Source of the DNA: Pararobbsia silviterrae | GTDB lineage: Bacteria; Pseudomonadota; Gammaproteobacteria; Burkholderiales; Burkholderiaceae | Reading direction: 5' to 3' | Assembly: GCF_003628125.1 (NCBI RefSeq) | Contig: NZ_RBZU01000011.1 | Location: 124,001-188,000, forward strand | DNA: 64,000 nt | Part shown: positions 32,106 to 40,737 of the stretch, piece by piece | Numbering within the stretch: position 1 is the first letter of the stretch | Layout of the letters: each line of letters opens with the position of its first letter | Program-made: the position numbers and the translations under genes | The notes under the pieces: model-generated | Told to the model about the DNA's origin: nothing | What the model saw: only the letters and a program-made list of their open reading frames with translations | The model's database searches: none

Positions 32106-33179
32106 TTAGTTGCCGCGACCGCTCTTGACGCGGCGCTGACGCACGGCGTCGGCAAGCCCTTCGAGCACGGGCACGGTCTCGTCCCACGAAATGCACGCGT
32201 CGGTGATGCTCTGACCGTAGGTCAACGCGCAACCCTGGGTCAGATCCTGGCGGCCCGCGACGAGGTGCGACTCGATCATGACGCCGATGATGCGATCGTC
32301 GCCGCCCGCGACCTGCCGGCCGATGTCGGCGCAGACGGGGATCTGGTTCTCGTGCTTCTTCTGGCTGTTCGCGTGGCTCGCATCGATCATCAGGCGCGCC
32401 GCGAGGCCCGCTTTTCCGATGTCGGCGCACGCGGCGTCGACGCTCGCGGCGTCATAGTTCGGTGCCTTGCCGCCGCGCAGAATCACGTGGCAATCCTCAT
32501 TGCCCGACGTCGAGACGATCGCCGAATGGCCGCCCTTCGTGACCGACAAGAAGTGGTGGGGCTGCGACGCGGCCTTGATCGCATCGACGGCGATCCGCAC
32601 GTTGCCGTCGGTGCCGTTCTTGAATCCGACCGGGCACGAGAGTCCGGATGCGAGTTCGCGATGGACCTGCGACTCCGTCGTGCGCGCGCCGATCGCACCC
32701 CACGAAATCAGATCCGCGATGTATTGCGGGCTGATCATGTCGAGGTATTCGGTTGCCGCGGGCAGGCCGAGTTCGTTGATCCCGGCGAGCAATTCGCGCG
32801 CGGTGCGCAGGCCTTCGTTGATCTTGAAGCTGTTGTCGAGATGCGGGTCGTTGATGAGTCCCTTCCAGCCGACCGTCGTGCGCGGCTTTTCGAAATAGAC
32901 GCGCATGACGATCTCGAGCTCGCCCGCGAGCGTCTTGCGCAGCGCCGAGAGGCGCGCCGCGTAGTCGAGCGCCGCTTTCGGATCGTGAATCGAGCACGGC
33001 CCGACGATCACGACGAGGCGATCGTCCATGCCGTGGAGAATGCGATGAATCGCATTGCGCGTCTGATAGATGAGCTCGGCCGATTCGTCGCGGCACGGCA
33101 GTTCCCGAATCAGATGCGAAGGGGGCGTGAGTTCTTTCAATTCGCGGATGCGAACGTCATCGGTATTGTGCGGAATCAT
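32106..33179 (-). CDS. aroG: 3-deoxy-7-phosphoheptulonate (DAHP) synthase, class I
   Basis: A 357-residue enzyme condensing PEP and erythrose 4-phosphate in the first step of aromatic synthesis. The AroG/AroF/AroH family motifs are complete: VGPCSIHDPKAA, MRVYFEKPRTTVGWKG, AARTTESQVHRELASG-like GARTTESQVHRELASGL, VGFKNGTDG, LRGGKAPNYD, DASHANSQKKH and GVMIESHLVAG. The ATG at 33179 has AGGAG 8 nt upstream; the frame is open seven codons further but without support. The gene is preceded by an aromatic-rich leader peptide and terminator, so transcription is predicted to be attenuated by charged aromatic tRNAs. Allosteric specificity (Phe, Tyr or Trp) cannot be decided by eye. Confidence 0.97.
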   Translation of the reverse strand: MIPHNTDDVRIRELKELTPPSHLIRELPCRDESAELIYQTRNAIHRILHGMDDRLVVIVGPCSIHDPKAALDYAARLSALRKTLAGELEIVMRVYFEKPRTTVGWKGLINDPHLDNSFKINEGLRTARELLAGINELGLPAATEYLDMISPQYIADLISWGAIGARTTESQVHRELASGLSCPVGFKNGTDGNVRIAVDAIKAASQPHHFLSVTKGGHSAIVSTSGNEDCHVILRGGKAPNYDAASVDAACADIGKAGLAARLMIDASHANSQKKHENQIPVCADIGRQVAGGDDRIIGVMIESHLVAGRQDLTQGCALTYGQSITDACISWDETVPVLEGLADAVRQRRVKSGRGN

Positions 33180-33264
33180 TGTGTTCTCCTGGCTTGCCAT
33201 CGGATCCGCGATGCAGGCACCGCTGACAGATTCGTTTAAGTGAGTGTTGGGAAAATTCGGGCAT

Positions 33265-33297
33265 AAAAAAACCGCCAGACTCGGCTGGCGGTTTTTT
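33265..33297 (-). terminator. Attenuator terminator of aroG
   Basis: CTGGCGG (33285-33291) and CCGCCAG (33272-33278) form a perfect 7-bp GC core around a 6-nt loop, extended by A-T pairs, with six T on one side and seven A on the other. Read on the minus strand it is a strong intrinsic terminator about 85 nt before the aroG ATG and 20 nt after the leader-peptide stop. The competing antiterminator pairs 33284-33291 with 33338-33345 (8 bp perfect). Confidence 0.9.
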
Positions 33298-33317
33298 CGG
33301 TTTCGGTTGCTTTCAGT

Positions 33318-33392
33318 TCAGCAGCGACCCTCTCCATCCGCCAGCGGTGCGAGAAACGCATAAAACCAAAAGTAAAAGCGGCTGGCGAACAT
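33318..33392 (-). CDS. aroG leader peptide (24 aa, aromatic-rich)
   Basis: A 24-codon open frame on the minus strand, too short for ordinary gene finding: MFASRFYFWFYAF followed by LAPLADGEGRC and TGA. Codons 6-11 read F-Y-F-W-F-Y, with five Phe, two Tyr and one Trp in the first 13 residues. It lies 37 nt after a sigma-70 promoter -10 element and 20 nt before a terminator. Segment 1 (33379-33387, codons 3-5) can pair with segment 2 (33338-33345, codons 16-19); segment 2 can pair with the terminator's first arm. A ribosome stalled on the aromatic codons would cover segment 1 and release segment 2 as antiterminator. The ribosome-binding site is weak. Attenuators of this design are established for amino-acid operons such as pheA in enterics. 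Confidence 0.85.
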   Translation of the reverse strand: MFASRFYFWFYAFLAPLADGEGRC

Positions 33393-33428
33393 GGAATCGA
33401 AGGCGGCTAAAAATGAAGCAGATCCCGC

Positions 33429-33457
33429 TTTATACCGATGGCAAGCGCGGAATGCAA
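33429..33457 (-). promoter_or_regulatory. sigma-70 promoter of the aroG leader
   Basis: On the minus strand TTGCAT (plus 33452-33457) and TATAAA (plus 33429-33434) are separated by exactly 17 bp. Transcription should start near 33422, about 30 nt before the leader-peptide ATG. The region 33393-33480 is markedly more A/T-rich than its surroundings. Confidence 0.8.
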
Positions 33458-33694
33458 GTATCGCAACACTAAAATGCGATAAATCTGCAATTTATTGCGG
33501 ATCGATGCACGAAATTTGCGATGAGGTTCGGCGGGCTTCAAACGGTTCGGCGCTGCGGGCCCGGGCGCCGGGAACCCGCGCGTGCGCGGGAGAACACGGA
33601 CTCGCGCGGTCCCGCGAACGCGGGTCACCGAGGGGAAACCGGCCCCGTGCGCATGCAGCGATTCCGCGTGGGTGTTCGAGGGGCGTCCGCACGA

Positions 33695-33741
33695 ATGGAC
33701 TGCACATCCGGCCGCACGTACCGGCCGGATGTACCGTCCAT
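33695..33741. other. 47-nt interrupted inverted repeat after tldD
   Basis: ATGGAC (33695-33700) pairs with GTCCAT (33736-33741), and ACATCCGGCC (33704-33713) with GGCCGGATGT (33723-33732); three-base internal loops separate the two stems and a 9-nt loop caps it. It begins 14 nt past the tldD stop. No T-run follows, so it resembles a REP-like or 3'-protecting hairpin. The rest of the gap from 33500 to 33690 is GC-rich with several smaller inverted words such as AACCCGCGCGTGCGCGGG. Confidence 0.6.
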
Positions 33742-33755
33742 GCGGACCGGCCGCG

Positions 33756-35228
33756 TTACTGCGCGGTGCCGCCGACCGTCATCTGATCGATGCGCAGCGT
33801 CGGCTGTCCGACGCCGACGGGCACGCTCTGGCCTTCCTTGCCGCAGACGCCGACGCCCGTGTCGAGCGCCATGTCGTTGCCGATCATGCTCACGAACTTG
33901 AGCGACTCGGGACCGTTGCCGATCAGCGTCGCGCCCTTGACCGGATAGGTGATCTTGCCGTTCTCGATCATGTACGCCTCGGACGCCGAGAACACGAACT
34001 TGCCGTTCGTGATGTCGACCTGTCCGCCGCCGAAATTGACCGCGTAGAGGCCGTTCTTGACCGACGCGATGATTTCCTGCGGATCCTTGTCGCCGCCGAG
34101 CATATAGGTGTTCGTCATGCGCGGCATCGGCAGCGCCGCATACGACTCGCGGCGCGCGTTGCCCGTGACCGGCACCTTCATGAGCCGCGCGTTCAGCGAG
34201 TCCTGGATATAGCCCTTGAGCACGCCGTCCTCGATGAGCGTCGTGCATTGCGTCGGATTGCCTTCGTCGTCGATGTTCAGCGAGCCGCGGCGATTCGGCA
34301 GCGTGCCGTCGTCGACGACCGTGACGCCGGGCGCCGCGACGCGTTCGCCGACGCGTCCCGCGAACGCCGACGATCCCTTGCGGTTGAAATCGCCTTCGAG
34401 ACCGTGGCCGATCGCCTCGTGCAGCAGCACGCCGGGCCAGCCAGGACCGAGCACGACGGTCATGCCGCCGGCCGGTGCCGGACGCGCTTCGAGATTGACG
34501 AGCGCGCCGCGCACCGCGTCGTCGACATAGCGTTCGAGCAGATCGTCGGTGAAGTAGCCGTAGTCGTAACGGCCGCCGCCGCCGCCGCTGCCGATTTCGC
34601 GGCGGCCGTTCTGTTCGGCGATGACCGTCACCGACAGGCGCACGAGCGGGCGCACGTCCGCGGCCAGCGCGCCGTCGCTGCGCGCGACGAGCACGACATC
34701 GTATTCGCCCGCGAGCCCCGCCATGACCTGCTTGATGCGCGGGTCGCGCTTGCGCGCGATGGCCTCGACGCGTTCGAGCAGCGCGACTTTTTGCGTCGCG
34801 TCGAGCGACGCGAGCGGGTCGGCGCGCAGATACAGATCGCGTCCGGCGACGCCGCGCAGCGTGTTCGCGACCTTGACGCGCGTCTTGCCCGAACCGCCCT
34901 CGCGGCCGATCGCGCGCGTCGCGAGCGCGGCCTGGCGCAGCGCGTCGGCCGACAGGTCGTCGGAATACGCGAACGCTGTCCGGTCGCCGGCGACGGCGCG
35001 CACGCCGACGCCCTGGTCGATCGAGAAACTGCCCGACTTCACGATGCCTTCCTCGAGACTCCATGCTTCGCTGCGCGTCGCCTGGAAGTAGAGATCGGCG
35101 TAGTCGACGCGGTGCGTGAAGATCTCGCCGAGCGTGCGCAGCAGCAGCCCTTCGTCGAGTCCATACGGCGTGAGCAGGACGTCCTTGGCAAGGGCGAGAT
35201 TCTGGATTCCGGGTTCGATGATCTTCAT
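33756..35228 (-). CDS. tldD: Metalloprotease TldD
   Basis: A 490-residue member of the TldD/PmbA (modulator of gyrase) family; in known cases TldD and TldE form a heterodimeric zinc protease that trims peptides such as microcin B17 and helps remove CcdA. The zinc motif [11 protein letters not shown] is complete, which identifies this as the catalytic TldD rather than TldE. Other conserved parts are [21 protein letters not shown] (pieces quoted), [29 protein letters not shown] and [11 protein letters not shown]. The ATG at 35228 (MKIIEPG) is chosen; a TTG three codons upstream is possible. It follows the nitrilase gene by 59 bp, the usual yhdP-nit-tldD order. Confidence 0.96.
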   Translation of the reverse strand: MKIIEPGIQNLALAKDVLLTPYGLDEGLLLRTLGEIFTHRVDYADLYFQATRSEAWSLEEGIVKSGSFSIDQGVGVRAVAGDRTAFAYSDDLSADALRQAALATRAIGREGGSGKTRVKVANTLRGVAGRDLYLRADPLASLDATQKVALLERVEAIARKRDPRIKQVMAGLAGEYDVVLVARSDGALAADVRPLVRLSVTVIAEQNGRREIGSGGGGGRYDYGYFTDDLLERYVDDAVRGALVNLEARPAPAGGMTVVLGPGWPGVLLHEAIGHGLEGDFNRKGSSAFAGRVGERVAAPGVTVVDDGTLPNRRGSLNIDDEGNPTQCTTLIEDGVLKGYIQDSLNARLMKVPVTGNARRESYAALPMPRMTNTYMLGGDKDPQEIIASVKNGLYAVNFGGGQVDITNGKFVFSASEAYMIENGKITYPVKGATLIGNGPESLKFVSMIGNDMALDTGVGVCGKEGQSVPVGVGQPTLRIDQMTVGGTAQ

Positions 35229-35287
35229 GCGCAGCAAAAGTTAACGTTCTTGAATTCGGCGATCCGCCGTCGCGCGCCGCGCGCGGC

Positions 35288-36118
35288 CTAGGCGAGCACG
35301 CGGTGCCGCAGCGCCGGCAGACTCTGCCGGACCTCGGCGATCCGCGCGGGATCGATGTCTGCGGCGACCACGCCGGGCCCTTCGTCGCGTTGTGCGACGA
35401 TCGTGCCCCAGGGATCGATCAGCATGCTGTGACCCCATGTGCGTCTGCCGTTCTCATGCTTGCCGCCTTGCGCGGCGGCCAGCACGTAACACTGGTTTTC
35501 GACTGCGCGCGCGCGCAGCAGCATCTCCCAATGGGCGTGTCCCGTCGTGTAGGTGAACGCGGAGGGCACGACGATCAGCGTGCAATCGCCGAGCGCCCGA
35601 TAGAGTTCGGGGAACCGCAGGTCGTAGCAGACCGACAGCCCGACGCGGCCGAACGGCGCGTCGAACCCGCGGACCTCGGTGCCCGGACGGATCGTGCGCG
35701 CCTCGTCGAAGGCCTCGGCGCCCTTGACGAAGTTGAACAGGTGAATCTTGTCGTAGCGGACGACCTCGCGGCCTTGCGGATCGAACACGAAGGTCGCGTT
35801 GAGCACGCGTTCGGGCTCGGGCGCCGCGACGGGCAGCGTGCCGCCGACGACCCAGATTTCGAGCCGTCGCGCGATGTCCTTGAGGAAGGTCTGGATCGGT
35901 CCGTCGCCGGCCGGTTCGCGCAGCGCGACCTTGTCCGTGTCCGCGCGGCCCATGAAGCAGAAGTATTCGGGCAGCAGCACGAGCCGCGCGCCCTCGCGCG
36001 CCGCCTGCTCGATAAGGACCGCCGCGTCGGCGAGATTGCGCTCGACGCTCGGCGTGCTGACCATCTGGATTGCTGCAACGCGGTACGGATGCAAGGCGGT
36101 TTCGATCGAATCGTTCAT
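35288..36118 (-). CDS. Carbon-nitrogen hydrolase (Nit/omega-amidase-like)
   Basis: A 276-residue nitrilase-superfamily amidase. The catalytic triad regions are visible: Glu in LVLLPEYFCFMG, Lys in VVRYDKIHLFNF and Cys in VGLSVCYDLRFPELYRAL. The sequence and length fit the Nit1 branch, whose members hydrolyse deaminated glutathione to 2-oxoglutarate and Cys-Gly as metabolite repair; this role is inferred from family and context. The ATG at 36118 fits. It lies between yhdP and tldD in the same direction. Confidence 0.9.
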   Translation of the reverse strand: MNDSIETALHPYRVAAIQMVSTPSVERNLADAAVLIEQAAREGARLVLLPEYFCFMGRADTDKVALREPAGDGPIQTFLKDIARRLEIWVVGGTLPVAAPEPERVLNATFVFDPQGREVVRYDKIHLFNFVKGAEAFDEARTIRPGTEVRGFDAPFGRVGLSVCYDLRFPELYRALGDCTLIVVPSAFTYTTGHAHWEMLLRARAVENQCYVLAAAQGGKHENGRRTWGHSMLIDPWGTIVAQRDEGPGVVAADIDPARIAEVRQSLPALRHRVLA

Positions 36119-36199
36119 GTGGGCAGCTTCAGCGACGCCGCGTGCCGCCTGACGGCGGGGAAAACCGCACGGCGCGGCACGTGAGGCGCGCGAGGCGCA

Positions 36200-39100
36200 T
36201 CAGTTCGCGCTTTCCTCGGTGACCGGTTGGGCCATCTTACCCCCATCGGGATGGATCCGCTCGATCTTGGGCTTGTGCCACGGGCCCGTGACTTCGTAAT
36301 CGCGCGCGAACGTGTTCGAAATCGATTCGGACAGCAGGTACTGGCCCGCGAACGTCGCCAGCCCGAGCAGCGGATTGACGATCGCGACCGCGACCGACGC
36401 CGCGCCGAAATTGAGCGTCGGGATGACCTTCACGTGCAGCGACTCCTCGCGATCGACGAGATTGATCGTGCCGGTCATCGTCGCGCGCGCCGGCTGTGTG
36501 ACGAGCTTGAAGTCGTCCGTGCGCGCGACGCCGTCGTGGATCGTGCCGGTCGCCGTGATCGAGTCGAACGCGAGGCCGTGGCCCGTCACGTCGTGGAAGT
36601 TCAGCGTGAGCACCTTGAGCAGCGTCTGCAGCGACAGCAGCCCGAGCAGCTTCGCGACGCCGGGATCGACCTTGACGAGCGTGCCGCCGCTGAGATCCGC
36701 CGACAGCGTGCCGTTGAGCGTCGGATAGTTGATCGACGTCGGTCCGCTGCGCCAGCCGACCTTGCCCGCGAGCGTGCCCTTGCCGTTCTCGATCGTGCGC
36801 GGCAAGCCGAGGTTCGTCAGCAACGCGCCCGCGTCATGGACGTCGAGCTTGAAATCGAGCACGGTGCGCCGCGGTATCGCGGGGTCGTCGTTGTCGAAAT
36901 CCTCGCCGGGGGACATGAACCGCGCGCGCCGCGACGTGCGCCAGTTGCCCGTCGCCGTCAGCGTCGCGGCCGGGTTGTCGAGTTCGAGCCGGTCGAGCAG
37001 CCAGACGGGTTCATCGTCGATATTGGTATTGCGCGCGTTGACCGTCAGTTTGCCGAGGCTGCGCCCGTAGACGATGAGGTCGTCGACCTGGAGATCGACC
37101 GCGGGGAATTCGGACGACTGGCGTTCGAGCATGCGGCCGACGACGTCGTTTTCGGTGACCTTCGGGATTTCGAGCTTCGCGAGCCGCGCGTCGAGTTCGC
37201 CATGCGCGCCGTGCGCCGGCGCGCGCCATGAAACGTGCCCCGACACCTGATTCGACGCGAGATTGGCTTGCCAGACGTCGCCGTCGTGCGATGCGCCGAG
37301 GACGACGTTTTCCCAGTGCCGCTTGAGCAGCGTCAGCGTTTCGACGTGTGCCGCGATCCGCGTCGGCATGAAGCTCTGGCCCGCCGACATGCCAGCCTCG
37401 GCTTCGGCGCCGGGATGTCCGTCGGCTTCGGCCCCGGAGGCGGCCGTCGGGGCTTCCGCGCTTGCGCTGATCGTCCCGCTGTCGTTCCCGTTCGCAGTCG
37501 CGGGCAGCGGGGCAGGCGGCGGCGCGTTGCGCGTCGGCGTGCTGTTCGGGTGAAGCATCGTGTTGATCGCGACGCGCCATTGGTCGAGATCGAGCGTCGC
37601 GAGATCGACGGCCGCGACGACGCCTTCGGACGGCAGCGTCGCGGGCTTGTCAACGCCGAGCGCGCCTTTGAGCGCGACCGGATGCGCGACGCCCTGGATG
37701 ACATAACTCGCGGCGAGCTTGCCGCTCGTGATATCGATTTGCGAGACGCTCTGATTCGGATCGGTGCCGGGGCCGCCCGACACGCGGTGCAGGCTCGCGA
37801 CGGTCGGCCAGGTCTCGCCCGGCGTCTTGTGCGCGGGCGCGGGCAGATCGATCGCGAGGCCTTCGAGATTCGATTTGACGCTCAGATCCGGGATCGTGTG
37901 CGGCGCGGCGCGCGCGGTCAGCGTATAGGGCACGGTGCCGTTCAGGCGGTCGAAGATGCCGTTCGCGCGCGGTGTATTCGCCAGCGAGCGCAGCGCGTCG
38001 ATTCCGACGCGGCCTTCGAGATCGACCGCGACGCTGCCGTCTTCGTTGAGTCCGCCGGTTCCATGGACCGGACCGCCGAGAAACTGGCCGTCGACGCCGC
38101 TCATGTGGACCGAGCGTCCCGTGAAATCGACGGGTCCGCCGAGATGCGTGACCGTCGGGAGATTCGCATACGTGAGGTCGTTGCCGTCGAGCGTCACGCG
38201 GCCCTTGGTCTGCAATTGACCGTGGGGCTCGCCGCGCGGCACCGCGAGCGTGAACAGGAGCCGCGCGTCGCCGGTTGCGCGGATCTTCTCCGTCATGCGA
38301 TCGACCGAGTCGGGGATCGGACTCTCGTTCAGATAGGCGAGCATGTCGCCGAGCGGTCCATGCGCGTTGCCCTCGATCGTCAACGGGCGCGACCGGTCCG
38401 ACAGATCGGCGATCTCGCCGCGGACCGCATCGACCTTGATGCCGCGATACCGGCCCGCGGCGATATCGAAACGCAGCAGATGGTTGTCGATCAGGAAGCG
38501 TCCGTCGATGTCCTCGAACGGCGGCCAGCTTTCGAGCTTGCCGAAGCTCGTGCGTTTGGCGGGCCAAGGCGACGGATCGAAACGCGCGGACGTGAAGGGC
38601 GCCTCGATCCGGAATTGGCCGTGCTGTTCGGGCCGCGCGTACGGGAATTCGTCGAGGTTGCCGTGGATCGCGATCGTCGCGCGACGACCCGTGCCGCCGA
38701 CGAGCGCGTGGCCCAGATAGGCGCGCAGCTTGTCGGAGATCGAGGTCGGCAGATAGCGCGGCACGCGCGCGACCGACAGTTCGTCGAGCCCGGCGTCGAG
38801 ATCGAGCCAGCCGCGCCCGGGCGCCGATTTGCGGTAGGCGGCGCTCAATGCGCCGTGCGCGTCGTCGTTCGCGAAGCGCAGGCGTTCGATCTTGACGTCG
38901 ATCGCGGGCTGGTTCGGATCGGCCGTGTCCTTGATCGACCAGGTCGTGCGTCCCGCAAGCTGGTCGAAGTCGAGTTCGGGCTCGTCGAACAGACCGCGGA
39001 TCGTGATCGAGGCGTTGGCCGCGTCGAGATCGAGCGCGCCCTTGCCTTCGTCGGCGTCGATCGCGCCGCGCAGATTATTGAAGCCGGGCAGGCCGCTGTA

Positions 39101-40591
39101 CGGATGGTGGTGCGCGTTGAGGCCCGGTTTGGGCATCTGCGCCGAGACGCCGAGCCCTTCGAATGCGGCCTTGAAGCGCACGTGCTCGATGGCCTGGACC
39201 TTGTTGTTGCGTTGGGCCATCTCGGCCTGTTCGGTCGACGGCGCGGGGCGCGCGAACGCGATCGCGTAGTCGCGCAGGATGCCGCGCGGCTCGAAGCGTT
39301 CGAGCGCTTCGGCGACGGGGTCGGGCAAGGGCAGCGTGCGCGCGATATCCGCGAGCAGCCCGACGTCCATGGCGTCGCCGTCGATGCTGAAACGCTCGCC
39401 GTGCGCGGCGATGGCCTTGCTCGCCTCGGCGCCGCTCGCGGTCGCAAGCGCGCGCCGCCCGAGATTCGGACCCTGATACGCGGCGCTGAGCCGCTGCACG
39501 TCGAGCCGGCGGATCAACGGCGTGCCGTCGCTCAGCGGCGTCTCGCCGCCGAATTCGAGCGCGAGCTGGTGGACGTTGAAGATCGCGCCCTCGTTGTCCT
39601 GTTCGAGGTCGTAGTGCAGTTCGGCCGCGGGCAGGCTCAGCACCGGGCGGTCCTTGACGAGTTCAAGCGCGAGCGTGTGGCCCGAGATCGCGCCGCGCGC
39701 CTGCGACAGCCGGCCGTCGCTGAAGTCGAACCAGATCCGGCCGCCGACGCTGCCCGCATCGACCGTAATCGGCAGGGCCATGTATTGGGACGCGACATGC
39801 AGATCGAGCGGGCCGGCCTGCGCGTACGCCGTGCCGTCCCAGCCGCTCGCGTCGCCGACCTGGCCGAACAGCGCGCTGCGGAAGTTCGCGCGGAAATCGA
39901 GCGGGCCGTGCAGCACGTAGTTGTCGGGCTGAGCCTGCAGTCCGATTTCATGCGAGCGGCCGTCGTTGAGGAGCGCGAAGCGGATGTCGTAGAGCGTCAA
40001 TTCGGGCGCGTCGCGCATCTGATCGCGCCAGCGCAGCGTGCCGCCGCGCAGCACGATCGCGCGCTGCGACAGCAGCCAGTTCGGAAACGCGCGATTGCGC
40101 TTGCCCTTGAACGCGAGATGGACGCCGCCGATCGACAGGCCGCCTTGCGCGTCGCGTTCGATCAGCACGTCGGGCGAATCGACGACGAGCCGCGAGAACA
40201 CGAGCTGCAGGCGAACGAACGATTCCCAGGCGAGTTGCGCGTTCGCATGCGGGATCTTGAGCGCTTCGATGCCGCGCGCGTTCGTGATCGTCAGGCCTTC
40301 GATATCGAGACCGGGCTGCAGGCCGGTCCAGCGCGCCGAGATGCGCGCGATGCGGACCTGCGCGTGGAGGGCTTGCGAGAGTTCCGTTTCGAGACGCGGA
40401 CGTGCCAAACCGATATCCGGTAGGACAACATACCGGAGCGACAGAATGGCGAGCGTTGCACCGAAGTACAACACGAGGGCGCCGACAAGCAGCACCTTGA
40501 AAATGCGCCGCAACAGGCGGTTGCCACCCGGCTGAGAACTGTCGATGCGCGGCTCGTCGATGGCGACGGACGTTTCCGGGCGTTCGGACAT
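36200..40591 (-). CDS. yhdP: YhdP, AsmA-like envelope lipid-transport protein
   Basis: A 1463-residue protein, longest in the window. A cytoplasmic N-terminus is followed by one membrane helix (RIFKVLLVGALVLYFGATLAILSL, residues about 30-55; pieces quoted), then a very long periplasmic beta-rich chain of the AsmA-like clan. In E. coli YhdP bridges the membranes with TamB and YdbH and delivers phospholipid to the outer membrane. The C-terminal domain includes GGTLVKVDPGVAKLLGLLSLQTLL, a hallmark of the family. A Pro/Ala/Thr/Gly-rich linker (minus strand about 37555-37385) is probably disordered and makes the protein longer than usual. The ATG at 40591 is chosen because the 44 residues upstream are Arg-rich and not conserved. 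Confidence 0.94.
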   Translation of the reverse strand: MSERPETSVAIDEPRIDSSQPGGNRLLRRIFKVLLVGALVLYFGATLAILSLRYVVLPDIGLARPRLETELSQALHAQVRIARISARWTGLQPGLDIEGLTITNARGIEALKIPHANAQLAWESFVRLQLVFSRLVVDSPDVLIERDAQGGLSIGGVHLAFKGKRNRAFPNWLLSQRAIVLRGGTLRWRDQMRDAPELTLYDIRFALLNDGRSHEIGLQAQPDNYVLHGPLDFRANFRSALFGQVGDASGWDGTAYAQAGPLDLHVASQYMALPITVDAGSVGGRIWFDFSDGRLSQARGAISGHTLALELVKDRPVLSLPAAELHYDLEQDNEGAIFNVHQLALEFGGETPLSDGTPLIRRLDVQRLSAAYQGPNLGRRALATASGAEASKAIAAHGERFSIDGDAMDVGLLADIARTLPLPDPVAEALERFEPRGILRDYAIAFARPAPSTEQAEMAQRNNKVQAIEHVRFKAAFEGLGVSAQMPKPGLNAHHHPYSGLPGFNNLRGAIDADEGKGALDLDAANASITIRGLFDEPELDFDQLAGRTTWSIKDTADPNQPAIDVKIERLRFANDDAHGALSAAYRKSAPGRGWLDLDAGLDELSVARVPRYLPTSISDKLRAYLGHALVGGTGRRATIAIHGNLDEFPYARPEQHGQFRIEAPFTSARFDPSPWPAKRTSFGKLESWPPFEDIDGRFLIDNHLLRFDIAAGRYRGIKVDAVRGEIADLSDRSRPLTIEGNAHGPLGDMLAYLNESPIPDSVDRMTEKIRATGDARLLFTLAVPRGEPHGQLQTKGRVTLDGNDLTYANLPTVTHLGGPVDFTGRSVHMSGVDGQFLGGPVHGTGGLNEDGSVAVDLEGRVGIDALRSLANTPRANGIFDRLNGTVPYTLTARAAPHTIPDLSVKSNLEGLAIDLPAPAHKTPGETWPTVASLHRVSGGPGTDPNQSVSQIDITSGKLAASYVIQGVAHPVALKGALGVDKPATLPSEGVVAAVDLATLDLDQWRVAINTMLHPNSTPTRNAPPPAPLPATANGNDSGTISASAEAPTAASGAEADGHPGAEAEAGMSAGQSFMPTRIAAHVETLTLLKRHWENVVLGASHDGDVWQANLASNQVSGHVSWRAPAHGAHGELDARLAKLEIPKVTENDVVGRMLERQSSEFPAVDLQVDDLIVYGRSLGKLTVNARNTNIDDEPVWLLDRLELDNPAATLTATGNWRTSRRARFMSPGEDFDNDDPAIPRRTVLDFKLDVHDAGALLTNLGLPRTIENGKGTLAGKVGWRSGPTSINYPTLNGTLSADLSGGTLVKVDPGVAKLLGLLSLQTLLKVLTLNFHDVTGHGLAFDSITATGTIHDGVARTDDFKLVTQPARATMTGTINLVDREESLHVKVIPTLNFGAASVAVAIVNPLLGLATFAGQYLLSESISNTFARDYEVTGPWHKPKIERIHPDGGKMAQPVTEESAN

Positions 40592-40737
40592 GCTGCGGGG
40601 GTCGTATGCGTATGGTAGTTTGCTGGGCGTCGTTGGCACTTTAACACAGGCCCCGTGCGCCCCGCGCTGCGGCCTTCGACGGTTTTTCGCGGCGCGCGCC
40701 GGGACGATCCGGGCCGCGTTCACCTATTCGTTTTGCA

